A DNA stretch of 64,000 bases from Microbulbifer sp. MKSA007 (GTDB lineage: Bacteria; Pseudomonadota; Gammaproteobacteria; Pseudomonadales; Cellvibrionaceae): positions 62,001 through 126,000 of the forward strand of contig CP128433.1 in the NCBI GenBank assembly GCA_032615215.1. The letters run 5' to 3'. Both the position numbers and the translations under genes were made by a program. Position 1 is the stretch's first letter; every line of letters begins with the position of its first letter. Positions 17,299 to 27,105 of this stretch are shown piece after piece. The notes beneath the pieces are model-generated. The model saw only the letters and a program-made list of their open reading frames with translations. It did no database searches and was not told where the DNA came from.

Positions 17299-19503
17299 TT
17301 AAAGCGGCTGCAACTTGGCCATCGAAAGTATCAGCCTCTTGTCGCCAACATCGTCAAAATTAACCAGCACCCGCATTCGAGGACCCGTTCCCTCAAACTC
17401 AATGACAGTTCCTTCACCAAACTTGGCGTGGTCCACTCGCCCGCCCAGGACCAGCGGGGGCAAATCATCAAAGTCTGGCGCCGGGTCGGAAAACTGGCCT
17501 ACCTTGCCGTAGTCCGCCTGATAGAGAGGACGGGAAATTTCGGTCTTCAGGCGCACTTCTTGCACCAAATTAGGTGGAATTTCGCCGATAAAGCGGGAAG
17601 GGCTGTTATAGGTTTCGCTGCCAAACAGACGCCGGTTTTCCGCGTAGGTAATGTATAGCTTGCGCATGGCGCGGGTGATACCCACGTAGCAGAGGCGTCT
17701 CTCCTCCTCCATGCGGCCGGGCTCCTGCGCCGACATCTTGTGGGGGAACAGGTTTTCCTCCACACCCGCCATAAATACCAGGGGAAACTCCAAGCCTTTG
17801 GCGGAGTGCAGGGTCATCAGCTGGACGGCATCCTCAAACTCATCCGCCTGACCTTCACCCGCATCAAGGGCAGCGCTGTCGAGAAACTGGTTAAGAAGCG
17901 GGATTTCCTCCTCTTCTTCCTCTCCCTCGGGCAGGCCTGCACCGGTAAAGCCGCGACAGGCAGTGACCAGTTCCTGCAAGTTCTCCACCCGTGTTTGGCC
18001 TTTCTCGCCTTTCTCTTTGCCGTGAAACTCCAACAAATCGCTGTTTTCGATCACATCCTCAGCAATAGCATCCAACTCTTTATCTTCTGCATTCGCTGCC
18101 AGCTGGTTAATCAGGTCCAGGAAACTCTGCAGGGCATTGCCGGCGCGAGCAGCCAATACCCGTTGCTGCAACATCAGCTTGGCCGCCTGCCACAGGGAGC
18201 AACCCTGCTCCCGGGCATAAGAGCGCACCATCTCTACAGTGCGCGCACCGATGCCACGGGTGGGTGTATTCACCACCCGTTCAAACGCAGTGTCATCATC
18301 GCGGTTGGTAATCAGGCGTAAATAAGACAGGGCATTCTTGATTTCCAGGCGCTCGTAGAAGCGCTGGCCGCCATAGATACGGTAGGGAACCTGCTCGCGC
18401 AAAAGCCCCTCTTCAAGTACCCGGGATTGGGCATTGGAGCGGTAGAGGATGGCGATGCTGTCGCGGCGATTGCCGTCGCGCACCCAGTCATTGATACGTT
18501 CGACAATAAAGCGCGATTCATCCTGTTCGTTGTAGGCCGCGTAGACGGCGATGGGCTCACCCTCTTCACCCTTGGTCCACAACTCCTTACCCAAGCGACC
18601 ACTGTTATTAGCGATCACCGCATTAGCCGCGTTCAGAATGGTGGAGGTGGATCTGTAGTTCTGCTCCAGTCGCACCGTCTGCACTTCTCGTAAGTCTGTG
18701 GAAAAGTGCTGGATATTCTCGATCTTAGCACCGCGCCAACCGTAGATAGACTGGTCATCGTCACCCACGGCGGTGATATGGCACTGCTCACCGGCAAGTA
18801 AGCGCAACCAGGCATATTGAATCGTGTTGGTGTCCTGGAACTCATCCACCAGGATATGGGGGAAGCGCCGGCGGTAGTGGGCCAGAATAGCATCGTTATT
18901 CAGCCAGAGCTCGTGGGCGCGCAACAGCAGCTCGCCGAAATCCACCAATCCACCGCGCTGACAGGCCTCTTCATAGGCGAAGTAGATTCGCACCATGGTC
19001 TGCAACCAGGGATCGGCGCCGGCATTGATATATTGCGGGCGCAGGCCTTCATCTTTCTGCGCGCCAATCCACCACTGGGTTTCACGCGGTGACCACTTTT
19101 TATCATCCAGACCCAGATCTGCCTGTACCCGCTTGATTAGGCGAAGCTGGTCGTCGGAATCCAGGATCTGGAAGTTCTGCGGCAACTTGGCTTCTTGCCA
19201 GTGAGCCTTGAGCAGGCGGTGAGCCAGGCCGTGGAAGGTGCCCACCCACATGCCAAAAGTGTTCACCCCCAGCAGCTCTTCGATACGGGCGCGCATCTCG
19301 CGGGCCGCCTTGTTGGTAAAGGTTACCGCCATAATGGAGTAGGGCGAGGCGCCCTCCACCTGCATCAGCCAGGCGATGCGGTGTACCAACACCCGAGTCT
19401 TGCCCGAGCCGGCACCGGCCAGAACCAATTGATTGCCGGGCGCGGCAGCTACTGCTTCGCGCTGGGCGTCGTTGAGGGGGTCTAAAATCTGAGATACGTC
19501 CAT
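17299..19503 (-). CDS. uvrD: DNA helicase II UvrD
   Basis: Superfamily 1A 3'-5' DNA helicase of nucleotide excision and mismatch repair, 734 residues (the family is about 720). Walker A is AGAGSGKT (29-36); DEFQDTN gives motif II; GDDDQSIYGWRGA gives motif III; VQLMTLHSAKGLEFPLVF and EEERRLCYVGITRA are motifs V and VI. The C-terminal tail has the Tudor-like segment KFGEGTVIEFEG, the RNA polymerase-interacting region of UvrD and PcrA. Start ATG 19503 gives MDVSQILDPLNDAQREAV, a typical UvrD N-terminus. Monocistronic by position. Confidence 0.95.
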   Translation of the reverse strand: MDVSQILDPLNDAQREAVAAAPGNQLVLAGAGSGKTRVLVHRIAWLMQVEGASPYSIMAVTFTNKAAREMRARIEELLGVNTFGMWVGTFHGLAHRLLKAHWQEAKLPQNFQILDSDDQLRLIKRVQADLGLDDKKWSPRETQWWIGAQKDEGLRPQYINAGADPWLQTMVRIYFAYEEACQRGGLVDFGELLLRAHELWLNNDAILAHYRRRFPHILVDEFQDTNTIQYAWLRLLAGEQCHITAVGDDDQSIYGWRGAKIENIQHFSTDLREVQTVRLEQNYRSTSTILNAANAVIANNSGRLGKELWTKGEEGEPIAVYAAYNEQDESRFIVERINDWVRDGNRRDSIAILYRSNAQSRVLEEGLLREQVPYRIYGGQRFYERLEIKNALSYLRLITNRDDDTAFERVVNTPTRGIGARTVEMVRSYAREQGCSLWQAAKLMLQQRVLAARAGNALQSFLDLINQLAANAEDKELDAIAEDVIENSDLLEFHGKEKGEKGQTRVENLQELVTACRGFTGAGLPEGEEEEEEIPLLNQFLDSAALDAGEGQADEFEDAVQLMTLHSAKGLEFPLVFMAGVEENLFPHKMSAQEPGRMEEERRLCYVGITRAMRKLYITYAENRRLFGSETYNSPSRFIGEIPPNLVQEVRLKTEISRPLYQADYGKVGQFSDPAPDFDDLPPLVLGGRVDHAKFGEGTVIEFEGTGPRMRVLVNFDDVGDKRLILSMAKLQPL

Positions 19504-19647
19504 GGGCGAAGATTGTACCAGAGCTGATGCACAAGACCTGTGTAAATAAACAGGATTTTGTCCCGCCTGACAATGTAATGTGATGTCGCTCGCCAGCAGA
19601 GGGCACAGCGGCTAAACTGCGCCATCTGGCATAGAGAAGGAAGTCCT

Positions 19648-20502
19648 GTGAAACCGGCGGAAGTAACGCAACGAATCAGTGAACAACTGTCATCCATGCG
19701 CAAATCAGAGCGCAAGGTGGCGGAGTATATTCTCGCCAACCCCGATGAAATCATTCATATGCGCATCGTCGACCTGGCCACTGAAGCCCAGGTTAGTGAA
19801 CCGACCGTGGTGCGCTTTTGCCGCGCCGTGGGCTGCTCCGGATTCCAGGAGTTCAAGCTGAACCTGGCGCAGCAGCTGGCTTCCAGCCCCAGCTTCGGCC
19901 AGATTGCGGTTACGGAAACGGATACCATTGCCGAGTACAAGCGCAAGGTTTTCGACTCCACGGTGGATACCCTGCTGAAAGTCCGCGATAGAATTGACGA
20001 CCGTGCCCTCGAGGCCGCTGTCACTGCGATGGCCGCTTCCAAGCGGGTGGAATTCTTCGGTTTTGGTGCCTCCGGTGCCGTCGCCGCCGATGCCCAGCAC
20101 AAGTTCTTCCGCCTACAGTTGGCCACCGCTGCTCACTCGGACCACCACATCCAGAATATGTCGGCCATGTCCATGCAAGCGGGGGATGTAGTAGTAGCTA
20201 TCTCCCAGAGCGGTCGCACCAAGGCGTTACTTCGCTCCATGAGCATGGCAAAAGAGCAGGGCGCTCTGGTGGTTGGTTTGGCACCCAGCGGCTCGCCGGT
20301 AGCACAGCAAGCCAGCATCCCACTGGAAGTGGATGTGGAAGAGGATATTGAGATCTATACGCCGCTGTCCTCGCGCATCGCCCACCTGGTGGTAATCGAT
20401 GTTCTCGCTATCGGCGTAGCCCAGCGCAAAGGTCCTCAGCTACAGGAGCACCTGTTGAAACTGAAACAGGGACTGTACACATTGCGGGAAGACAAGCACT
20501 AA
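19648..20502 (+). CDS. hexR: HexR-like MurR/RpiR family transcriptional regulator
   Basis: A 284-residue regulator with an N-terminal RpiR helix-turn-helix (about 1-77; VSEPTVVRFCRAVGCSGFQEFK is the recognition region) and a C-terminal SIS sugar-phosphate domain (about 120-260; phosphosugar loop with ISQSGRTKALL). In gammaproteobacteria HexR senses 2-keto-3-deoxy-6-phosphogluconate and controls central carbon genes; no Entner-Doudoroff genes lie next to it here, so the specific name is by sequence resemblance. The start is GTG 19648 with GAAGGAAG just upstream. The uvrD start is 144 bases away on the other strand. Confidence 0.85.
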   Translation: MKPAEVTQRISEQLSSMRKSERKVAEYILANPDEIIHMRIVDLATEAQVSEPTVVRFCRAVGCSGFQEFKLNLAQQLASSPSFGQIAVTETDTIAEYKRKVFDSTVDTLLKVRDRIDDRALEAAVTAMAASKRVEFFGFGASGAVAADAQHKFFRLQLATAAHSDHHIQNMSAMSMQAGDVVVAISQSGRTKALLRSMSMAKEQGALVVGLAPSGSPVAQQASIPLEVDVEEDIEIYTPLSSRIAHLVVIDVLAIGVAQRKGPQLQEHLLKLKQGLYTLREDKH

Positions 20503-20519
20503 ACTCCCTGATATCCAAA

Positions 20520-20543
20520 GCGGGCAAGGGACAATGTGCCCGC
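20520..20543 (+). terminator. Hairpin after hexR
   Basis: GCGGGCA (20520-20526) and TGCCCGC (20537-20543) form a GC-rich stem 18 bases after the hexR stop, followed by CCGTTTC. The T tract is short, so it is a weak terminator at best. Confidence 0.45.
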
Positions 20544-20619
20544 CCGTTTCTACCAAAGCCATTTCCCGCCAATTGGGCTTTGCCGGGAAGATCCTTCCAG
20601 GCTGTACCTGAGCAACATA

Positions 20620-21879
20620 ATGACACCCATCGCTTCTAACCCAGACGAGAAAGCCCCGCGCTGGCTAGTGGTGTGGCTGGCCGCACTCGTTTCTCTGACA
20701 CCTTTTTCCATCGACAGCTACCTGCCGGCCATTCCGGCGATGGCGGCGGCCCTGGATACAGAAGTCGAGCGGATGCAGTACTCCGTGTCCAGTTTTCTGC
20801 TGGGCTTTGCCCTCGGACAACTATTTGGCGGACCATTATCAGATCGCTGGGGACGGCGCCTTGTAGGAACCATCGGCCTCAGTATCTATATAGCCAGCTC
20901 CCTGTTAGTCCTGTTTACCGACCATGTAGACCAACTGATTATCCTGCGCTTCTGCCAGGCAGTTGGCGGCGGCTTTGCCACAGTAATATGTGCTGCAATT
21001 GTGCGCGACCTACACAGTGGCCGTGAGGCAGCAAAAATTATTTCCCTGATTAGCACCATCATGCTGATTGCACCGCTGATCGCCCCGGTGATCGGCTCTG
21101 CACTACTAGCCGTTGGCGGCTGGCAAAGTATTTTCGTCTTTTTGTTACTGTACGCTCTTGCAATGCTCGTTCTAGTACAGCTGCTGCTACCGGAGACTGT
21201 CTCCCGCTTTACCCGCGCACGCCGCCAGATGATGCCGCTGAAGTCTCTCGTGGGCAGCTACGGCCAGGTTTTGCGCAATCCCCGCGCTATTGGGTTCCTG
21301 ATTGCACAGGCCTGTGTCAGCGGTTCGATGTTTATCTACATCACCACCGCGCCCTTTGTGTTTATGGATTACTTCGGTGTTAGCGCGAATCAGTTCCCAC
21401 TGTTTTTTGGTATCTGCGTGCTCGGGCTAATTTGCATGGTTCAGGTGAATATCCGCTTACTGAACTTTTTTGAGCCGCGCAATATCCTGCTGGCGGGTAT
21501 TGTGTTGCAGCTATTGGGTTGCGGCCTGCTGCTGCTGGGAACTATGACAGGTGTCAAAGAACTGACCCTGTGGATGATTCCCCTGGTACTGGTGATGAGC
21601 TGTATCGGTATTACCGGCCCCAATGCCGCCGCCTGTTATTTGGAGTTCTTCCCCAAAATCAGCGGTAGTGCCAACGCGCTATACGGCGCCGCTCTGTTTA
21701 TTACCGGGGGGATACTGGGTGGAATGGCGAGCAGCCTGCACACCGGGACCCTGACACCTATTGCAGGGTCTATGGCGGGCTGTGCTTTTGTGGCACTACT
21801 CTCTGCACTATTTGTCGCGAAGGTTCGCCAACCGATCGAGTCCGATATCCCTGCGACCCGGCGCTTTACCCCGCGTTAA
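20620..21879 (+). CDS. Bcr/CflA family multidrug efflux MFS transporter
   Basis: A 12-helix major facilitator drug/H+ antiporter of 419 residues. The motif GGPLSDRWGRR between helices 2 and 3 is the MFS signature, and FSIDSYLPAIPAMAAAL in helix 1 is typical of Bcr/CflA proteins, which export compounds such as bicyclomycin, chloramphenicol or sulfonamides. The frame extends to GTG 20536, but ATG 20620 gives the normal family N-terminus (MTPIASNPDEKAPRW). Substrate not predictable. Confidence 0.87.
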   Translation: MTPIASNPDEKAPRWLVVWLAALVSLTPFSIDSYLPAIPAMAAALDTEVERMQYSVSSFLLGFALGQLFGGPLSDRWGRRLVGTIGLSIYIASSLLVLFTDHVDQLIILRFCQAVGGGFATVICAAIVRDLHSGREAAKIISLISTIMLIAPLIAPVIGSALLAVGGWQSIFVFLLLYALAMLVLVQLLLPETVSRFTRARRQMMPLKSLVGSYGQVLRNPRAIGFLIAQACVSGSMFIYITTAPFVFMDYFGVSANQFPLFFGICVLGLICMVQVNIRLLNFFEPRNILLAGIVLQLLGCGLLLLGTMTGVKELTLWMIPLVLVMSCIGITGPNAAACYLEFFPKISGSANALYGAALFITGGILGGMASSLHTGTLTPIAGSMAGCAFVALLSALFVAKVRQPIESDIPATRRFTPR

Positions 21880-21889
21880 TGGCAGCTCT

Positions 21890-22495
21890 TTACACCGGCT
21901 CTAAACTTTCCTCCTGAAGCGCCCTCTGCACTGCGGGCCTTTCTTCCATTCTCTTTTGGAATGCTTGAAGCCGGGGCCACCGGGGCATATCAAACTGCTG
22001 ATGTTTCAGCCAGCGAGAGAGAACATACAGGTAGGCATCGGCAACCGTGAAACCGTCTCCCATTAAGTAGTCTTTATCAAGCTGTCCTTCGATATAGTCA
22101 AACCAGCGGATAAGCCTAACCCGGGAATCCTCCTGTTCTTCTTCTGTACCATGCCAAAACAGTGGTTTGAATAGCTTGTGGACTTCAGCACTGAGGAAGT
22201 TGAGCCATTCGAGAAGCCGGTAATGGGCCAGGGTGCCCACTGGTGGCACCAGTTGCGCGTCGGGCTTTTGCTCCGCCAAAAACTGGACGATTGCCGGACC
22301 TTCTGTCAGTACTTCTCCGCCTTCCAGTTGCAGTGCCGGCACGTACCCTTTAGGACTAATCCTTGTAAAGTCGTCGCCGTTTTCCAGCTCGTGGGTTTTT
22401 AGATTGACCTTTTGCAGGCCCAGATTGATCCCTGCTTCACAAGCGACAATATGAGGCGATAGAGAGCAAACACCCGGTGCATAAAAAAGCTTCAT
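21890..22495 (-). CDS. gstA: Glutathione S-transferase family protein
   Basis: A 201-residue beta-class cytosolic GST. The N-terminal thioredoxin-like domain begins MKLFYAPGVCSLSPHIVACEAG, with the conserved Cys10 of beta-class enzymes, and contains GYVPALQLEGG and LTEGPAIVQFL (glutathione-binding segment). The C-terminal helical domain contains the N-capping box FTVADAYLYVLSRW. It conjugates or reduces electrophiles using glutathione. It is convergent with the Bcr exporter, 10 bases apart. Confidence 0.88.
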   Translation of the reverse strand: MKLFYAPGVCSLSPHIVACEAGINLGLQKVNLKTHELENGDDFTRISPKGYVPALQLEGGEVLTEGPAIVQFLAEQKPDAQLVPPVGTLAHYRLLEWLNFLSAEVHKLFKPLFWHGTEEEQEDSRVRLIRWFDYIEGQLDKDYLMGDGFTVADAYLYVLSRWLKHQQFDMPRWPRLQAFQKRMEERPAVQRALQEESLEPV

Positions 22496-22609
22496 GGTAA
22501 TCCTGTTGAGTCATTACCTATATCCAGGCAGTATAGGCCCGGCTAATTTCTCCCCACTGAAGCTCGACTGAAACTGGCTTGAATTCCTCTCTACAACTGT
22601 TGCTGAAAT

Positions 22610-23005
22610 CTACTTACCGCGTATCCAATGGTCCAGGCTAAAGCGACCGGCACCGGCACAGGTCAGAATCAGGAAACCACCGGCAATCGTGATATTTTTC
22701 ATAAAGCTGGTCATTTCTGTTGCATCACCAGGGGACAGGTGTACCAGGAAGGCCGAAGCGAGACAGAACAGGAAAAGGACAAAAGCAGAAATCCGGGTGA
22801 ATATCCCCAGTAACACCGCGAGTCCTCCCACCAACTCTATAACGATGACCAGGGGCAAAATGAAGCCGGGTATCCCCATGGAAACCATAAAGGCCTCTGT
22901 CATTTCGTAGCCGCCAATTTTATTCCAGCCGGCAAATATAAAGATCAGCGACATCAGCACCCGACCGATCAGCTTTGAGGTGTCGCACAACATCGAATGC
23001 TTCAC
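22610..23005 (-). CDS. DoxX family membrane protein
   Basis: A 131-residue four-helix inner-membrane protein of the DoxX/YphA group. The N-terminal stretch LIGRVLMSLIFIFAGWNKI is the family signature, followed by helices at about 45-65, 72-90 and 105-122. Members are linked to redox or detoxification roles, but the activity is unclear. GTG 23005 is used because GAGGAAG precedes it by 5 bases; an ATG four codons later is possible. The GST gene lies 114 bases downstream on the same strand. A dyad at 23049-23062 may be its operator. Confidence 0.83.
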   Translation of the reverse strand: MKHSMLCDTSKLIGRVLMSLIFIFAGWNKIGGYEMTEAFMVSMGIPGFILPLVIVIELVGGLAVLLGIFTRISAFVLFLFCLASAFLVHLSPGDATEMTSFMKNITIAGGFLILTCAGAGRFSLDHWIRGK

Positions 23006-23524
23006 TACTACTTCCTCAATTGCGCATTTATGGGTATGGACTATCTACCAGTGTAGACACTGTCGTGAAAATTCATGAGATAGTCGGTAGCTGCCTTTAC
23101 TCAAGAGGGATAAAAACCACTAGATTGGCGTGACAATCATCCTTTTTATTTTCAATAGTCAGTAGGAATCTACTAATTGGCAGTTAGAAAGTAATGAAGT
23201 AATGTTTAAAAAGCTAAAGCATTAATGAATTTTAGTGGGTAGGGGAAGTCGATCCGTTTGAGCGCAAAACTGAAAAATGCAGTTGTGTGGCGCCCTAGAG
23301 CCGCTACAATTGCGCGCCCATATAAAAGGGAGTTGGCCGCTTGTGCCTGCGCGGTCCGCCCCGGTGTAATCCTGTTGCCCTAGATCCACTCCAAGGGAAA
23401 TCGAGCAGCCTCTGCACGACTACAATAACGGCACACTCACCATCATATAAATTGCCACCGGGGCGCTCCCCAAAATGGCATTAAACCATCCGAGAATATT
23501 TCAGCGCTGGAGTCCACACACGGC
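23006..23524. other. 519-base gene-free interval
   Basis: Besides the 14-base dyad at 23049-23062 near the doxX start, this holds a small GGGG/CCCC hairpin at about 23460-23470 and otherwise unstructured sequence. It must contain the promoter of the antiporter at 23525, but I cannot place it. I do not recognise a riboswitch here. Confidence 0.4.
23049..23062. promoter_or_regulatory. Candidate operator dyad upstream of doxX
   Basis: CAGTGTAGACACTG is a perfect 14-base palindrome located 44 bases before the doxX start, inside the expected promoter. The spacing fits a dimeric regulator, but none is identified. Confidence 0.4.
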
Positions 23525-24826
23525 ATGGAAGTTTATTACACCTTTTGTTTTCTTGCCGCCGTATCAGTTTTTCTGGGCTTCTTGAACCAATACGTATTGC
23601 GCGCCCAAACCACAATCGCTATTACCGCCGGTGCCCTGGCCCTATCACTATTGGTCACCGCCCTGGGCAAGTTGGGGGTGGTGGAGTTGCGCACCTGGGC
23701 AGATCAGCTTCTGCCGCTGCTCAACCTTGAGGATATTCTGCTCAAGGGAATGCTCGGGTTTCTGCTTTTTGCCGGCAGTTTGCATATCGATCTGTTGGAG
23801 CTGCGCAACCAGAAACTGGAGATCGGTCTTCTCGCCATTGTCGGTACCCTCATTTCCACCTTTGTGGTCGGGGCCCTTCTTTACTGGTTCCTGATGCTGA
23901 TCAATATGCCGGTGGCTTTTGTTTACTGCCTGTTATTTGGTGCATTGATCTCTCCCACCGACCCTATCGCCGTACTGGCAATTATGAAAAACCTGAAGGC
24001 CCCGGAGCAGGTTTCCATTCAGGTGGAAGGTGAGTCCCTGTTCAACGATGGCTTCGGTATCGTGATCTTCGCGGTGATTTACGCACTCGCTTTCGAAGGC
24101 GGCCAACCTACGGTACCGGCAGTGGCTGAGCTATTCGCCATCGAGGCACTGGGGGGCATATTGCTGGGACTGATCATTGGTGGCGTTTTCCACTGGGCTA
24201 TTTGTTGTACCAATGATCACAGCCTGGAATTGATGCTAACCATGGTTATTCCCACCGCCGGTTTTTCCCTGGCCAATGTACTCGGAGTCTCCGGCGCCCT
24301 GGCAATGGTGGTGAGTGGCATTATTATTGGCAACTTTACCCGCGAGCGCGGCTTTTCCCGGGTGAGCCAACACGAGTTGGATAATTTCTGGAGCATCACC
24401 GAAGATTTCCTCAACGGTTTGCTCTTCCTGCTGGTGGGCCTGTTCCTGATTACTATCGACCTGCGCCCCTCCGACTACCTGCTGATGGCAGTGGGCATTG
24501 TCATTGTTCTCACCGCCCGGGTTTTCGCTGTCGGCATCCCCTTCCTGTATTTAAAAAGTCGTCGCAAGTACCACCCCTATACCAACCGGATTTTGATCTG
24601 GGGAGGGCTGAAAGGTGGTCTGGCATTGGCGCTGGCGATGTCTATTCCCGCCGGCAGTGCCTTCGTCCAGGGACAGGACCTTCGCTACCTGTGGGTGGTC
24701 ATGACCTATGGAGTGGTGCTCTTTTCTATCGTCGTACAGGGCTCTACCATAGCGCCATTGATTCGTCGCAGCCGGGAGTTTTCTGAGCCCGAACGCGACG
24801 AGCCCCAGCAACCGACAGCCAAATAG
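23525..24826 (+). CDS. Cation:proton antiporter, CPA1 (NhaP) family
   Basis: An inner-membrane Na+(K+)/H+ antiporter of 433 residues with about 12 helices. The CPA1 ion-binding segments are present: SPTDPIAVLAIMKNLKAPE around residue 140 and VEGESLFNDGFGIVIF around 165, followed by a conserved GLKGGLALALAMSIP segment. It exchanges monovalent cations for protons in pH or salt homeostasis. ATG 23525 has no strong ribosome site. The CPA2 antiporter gene follows after 13 bases, so the two are co-transcribed. Confidence 0.9.
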   Translation: MEVYYTFCFLAAVSVFLGFLNQYVLRAQTTIAITAGALALSLLVTALGKLGVVELRTWADQLLPLLNLEDILLKGMLGFLLFAGSLHIDLLELRNQKLEIGLLAIVGTLISTFVVGALLYWFLMLINMPVAFVYCLLFGALISPTDPIAVLAIMKNLKAPEQVSIQVEGESLFNDGFGIVIFAVIYALAFEGGQPTVPAVAELFAIEALGGILLGLIIGGVFHWAICCTNDHSLELMLTMVIPTAGFSLANVLGVSGALAMVVSGIIIGNFTRERGFSRVSQHELDNFWSITEDFLNGLLFLLVGLFLITIDLRPSDYLLMAVGIVIVLTARVFAVGIPFLYLKSRRKYHPYTNRILIWGGLKGGLALALAMSIPAGSAFVQGQDLRYLWVVMTYGVVLFSIVVQGSTIAPLIRRSREFSEPERDEPQQPTAK

Positions 24827-24839
24827 CGATAACGATTAA

Positions 24840-26696
24840 ATGGAACACTCCGGCTTCCTTATTGAGGCAGTAATTTTCATGGCTGCTGCAGTGATTGCGG
24901 TACCCATTGCCACCCGCCTGGGCCTGGGCTCAGTCCTCGGTTACTTACTCGCCGGTGTGGCCATTGGCCCAAGTGCCCTAGGCCTGGTCGGCGATGCCAG
25001 CGATGAAATGCACGTTGCCGAGTTTGGTGTTGCACTCATGCTGTTCCTGATCGGCCTGGAACTGCAGCCGAGGAAGTTGTGGAAAATGCGCGGTGCTATC
25101 CTAGGCACCGGTAGTGCCCAACTACTGTTTTCCGCTGCGGCCATCGCTGGGTTGGTTCTCGCCTTTTCCGAGATGGATTGGCGCTCTTCGGTGGCTATCG
25201 GGCTGATCCTGGCACTATCCTCAACTGCGATCGTATTGCAATCCCTCAGTGAAAAGGGCCTGTTGAAAAGCCAGGGCGGGCGCGCTGCATTTGCGGTACT
25301 TTTGTTCCAGGATATCGCTGTTATTCCCATCCTCGCGCTATTGCCACTGCTGGCAGGTACCGCTGCCAGCCCCCATGAAAGTGGCTTGAGTGGTTGGTAT
25401 TACGCATCGGCGGTTATCGGCACCATGCTGGCTTTTATTTTCGCCGGACGTTACCTGCTCGGTCCCTTGCTGCGTCTAATGGCAGGCAGCCAAGTTCGCG
25501 AACTGTTTACCGTAAGCGCGCTACTGATCGTATTTGCCGCAGCTGCGGTAATGACCTGGCTGGACCTATCGCCGGCACTGGGTACTTTCCTCGCCGGGGT
25601 ACTGCTGGCCGAGAGCGAGTTCCGCCATGAGCTGGAAGCGGATATACAGCCTTTTAAGGGCCTGCTGTTGGGTCTCTTCTTTATCGCCGTGGGTGCCAGC
25701 CTGAATTTCTCCCTGATCGCGGACAACCCGCTGGTGCTAATCGGATTAGCATTGGCGTTGGTGCTGGTAAAATTTACCGTGCTGTTTGCCCTGGCGCGCA
25801 CCTTGCGAATGTCAAAGGGCGAGGATTGGTTGTTCGCTCTGTCATTGGCGCAAGCCGGTGAATTCGGTTTTGTATTGGTAGCGTTCTCTACCCAGCTTCA
25901 GGTCCTGAGTGCGGACATCGGCAATCTGTTAGTAGCTCAAATTGCTCTGACCATGGCCCTGACACCAGTGCTGCTGCTGATCTACGAACAGTTTATCCAG
26001 CCGCGGTTTGTCACCGGCCCAGAGGTTCCCGCCAACATAGATACATCACCGCCTGTGGATTCCGGCTCACCGGTAATCATTATTGGCTACGGGCGCTTCG
26101 GGCAGATCGCCGGGCGACTTCTAAATGCCTGCGGTTTCAATACCACTTTACTCGAACGCAATGCAGAACAACTGGATCTGGTGCGCCGCTATGGTATCAA
26201 GGCTTACTACGGGGATGCCTCGCGAGAGGATCTGCTGCGCGCCGCCGGAGCCCAAAATGCAAAGCTGGTTATCCTGACCTTGAGCGACCAGGCCGCCTGT
26301 TTGGAAATTGTGGCCCAGCTGCAAAAACACTTCCCCAATGTGACCATCCTCGCCCGGGCCCGCAACCGTATGCACCAATATGCTTTGATGGAAGCCGGGG
26401 TCCGCTATATCTTCCGCGAGACTGTGGACTCGGCCCTGACCATCGGCGAAAAGGCGCTGGAACTATTGGGACTCAGTCCCATACAGGCGCGCCGCGCCGC
26501 CTTGAAATTCAAGCAGCACGACCAACGTATGCTGGAGGCACTTTTCCCCTACTGGCGCGATGAGTCCCAGCATATTGCGCAAAGCCGAATCTATCGCGAG
26601 CAGCTTTTACAGGCGTTACAACAAGACCGCCGCGATAAGGACCTGCATCTGGATCACTACTGGGAAGAAGCCAAGCCCGAGATGGAAAAACAGTAA
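24840..26696 (+). CDS. CPA2 family K+/H+ antiporter with TrkA-N domain (KefB/KefC-like)
   Basis: A 618-residue protein. About 12 membrane helices (1-390) carry the CPA2 core, with the characteristic LGYLLAGVAIGPSALGL and LGTFLAGVLLAESEFRHELE motifs. A cytosolic Rossmann TrkA-N/RCK domain (about 410-530) starts with VIIIGYGRFGQIAGRLL and includes the YYGDASREDLLRAAGA segment. This layout is that of glutathione-gated KefB/KefC potassium efflux systems; glutathione gating here is only inferred, supported weakly by the nearby GST genes. No KefF/KefG ancillary gene is visible. Confidence 0.9.
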   Translation: MEHSGFLIEAVIFMAAAVIAVPIATRLGLGSVLGYLLAGVAIGPSALGLVGDASDEMHVAEFGVALMLFLIGLELQPRKLWKMRGAILGTGSAQLLFSAAAIAGLVLAFSEMDWRSSVAIGLILALSSTAIVLQSLSEKGLLKSQGGRAAFAVLLFQDIAVIPILALLPLLAGTAASPHESGLSGWYYASAVIGTMLAFIFAGRYLLGPLLRLMAGSQVRELFTVSALLIVFAAAAVMTWLDLSPALGTFLAGVLLAESEFRHELEADIQPFKGLLLGLFFIAVGASLNFSLIADNPLVLIGLALALVLVKFTVLFALARTLRMSKGEDWLFALSLAQAGEFGFVLVAFSTQLQVLSADIGNLLVAQIALTMALTPVLLLIYEQFIQPRFVTGPEVPANIDTSPPVDSGSPVIIIGYGRFGQIAGRLLNACGFNTTLLERNAEQLDLVRRYGIKAYYGDASREDLLRAAGAQNAKLVILTLSDQAACLEIVAQLQKHFPNVTILARARNRMHQYALMEAGVRYIFRETVDSALTIGEKALELLGLSPIQARRAALKFKQHDQRMLEALFPYWRDESQHIAQSRIYREQLLQALQQDRRDKDLHLDHYWEEAKPEMEKQ

Positions 26697-26701
26697 GCCG
26701 G

Positions 26702-27061
26702 TTATTGGTCCCAGGGGCTGTCATTAAGCACGACAATGGCAGCCCTGCCCGGACTCAGACTCTCGCTGATATGCCCCTCTCCGTGTAAATCATTGGCTAA
26801 TAAGATATCTCCGGGAGCAAAGGTATATTGTTCACCGGAGCTGGTTGTGAGCTTCACCCTGCCTTCAAGATAAAGAATAAACTGCGCCTGCGGGGCACAG
26901 TGCCAATCAAAACGCTGTCCCTCACTAAACTCCCGGAACTGCACCTGCTTGGCGGGATAGGGGATTGAGTAATTACCCAGGGGCTCGCGCTGGGGACTGT
27001 CTATTTTTCTTTTCTGAAAAAGGGAAACCCCATTAACTGAACACAGCTCTACAAACTCCAT
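26702..27061 (-). CDS. Cupin domain protein
   Basis: A 119-residue single-domain cupin. The central part RFDWHCAPQAQFILYLEGRVKLTTSSGE and the later FAPGDILLANDLHGEGH fit the two cupin motifs, with fewer metal-ligand histidines than catalytic cupins in motif 1. The function is unknown. It lies 44 bases beyond the start of, and is transcribed in the same direction as, the CPA1 antiporter at 27106, and converges with the KefB-like gene 5 bases away. Confidence 0.75.
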   Translation of the reverse strand: MEFVELCSVNGVSLFQKRKIDSPQREPLGNYSIPYPAKQVQFREFSEGQRFDWHCAPQAQFILYLEGRVKLTTSSGEQYTFAPGDILLANDLHGEGHISESLSPGRAAIVVLNDSPWDQ

Positions 27062-27105
27062 ATCAAGTTTTCACCAATTTAAGCGTGTCTATTACAAGAG
27101 AAAAT

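Noticed and set aside
23006..23524. Possible riboswitch upstream of the CPA1 antiporter
   Set aside because: The spacer is long enough, but I could not match it to any aptamer I know and saw no ordered helices.
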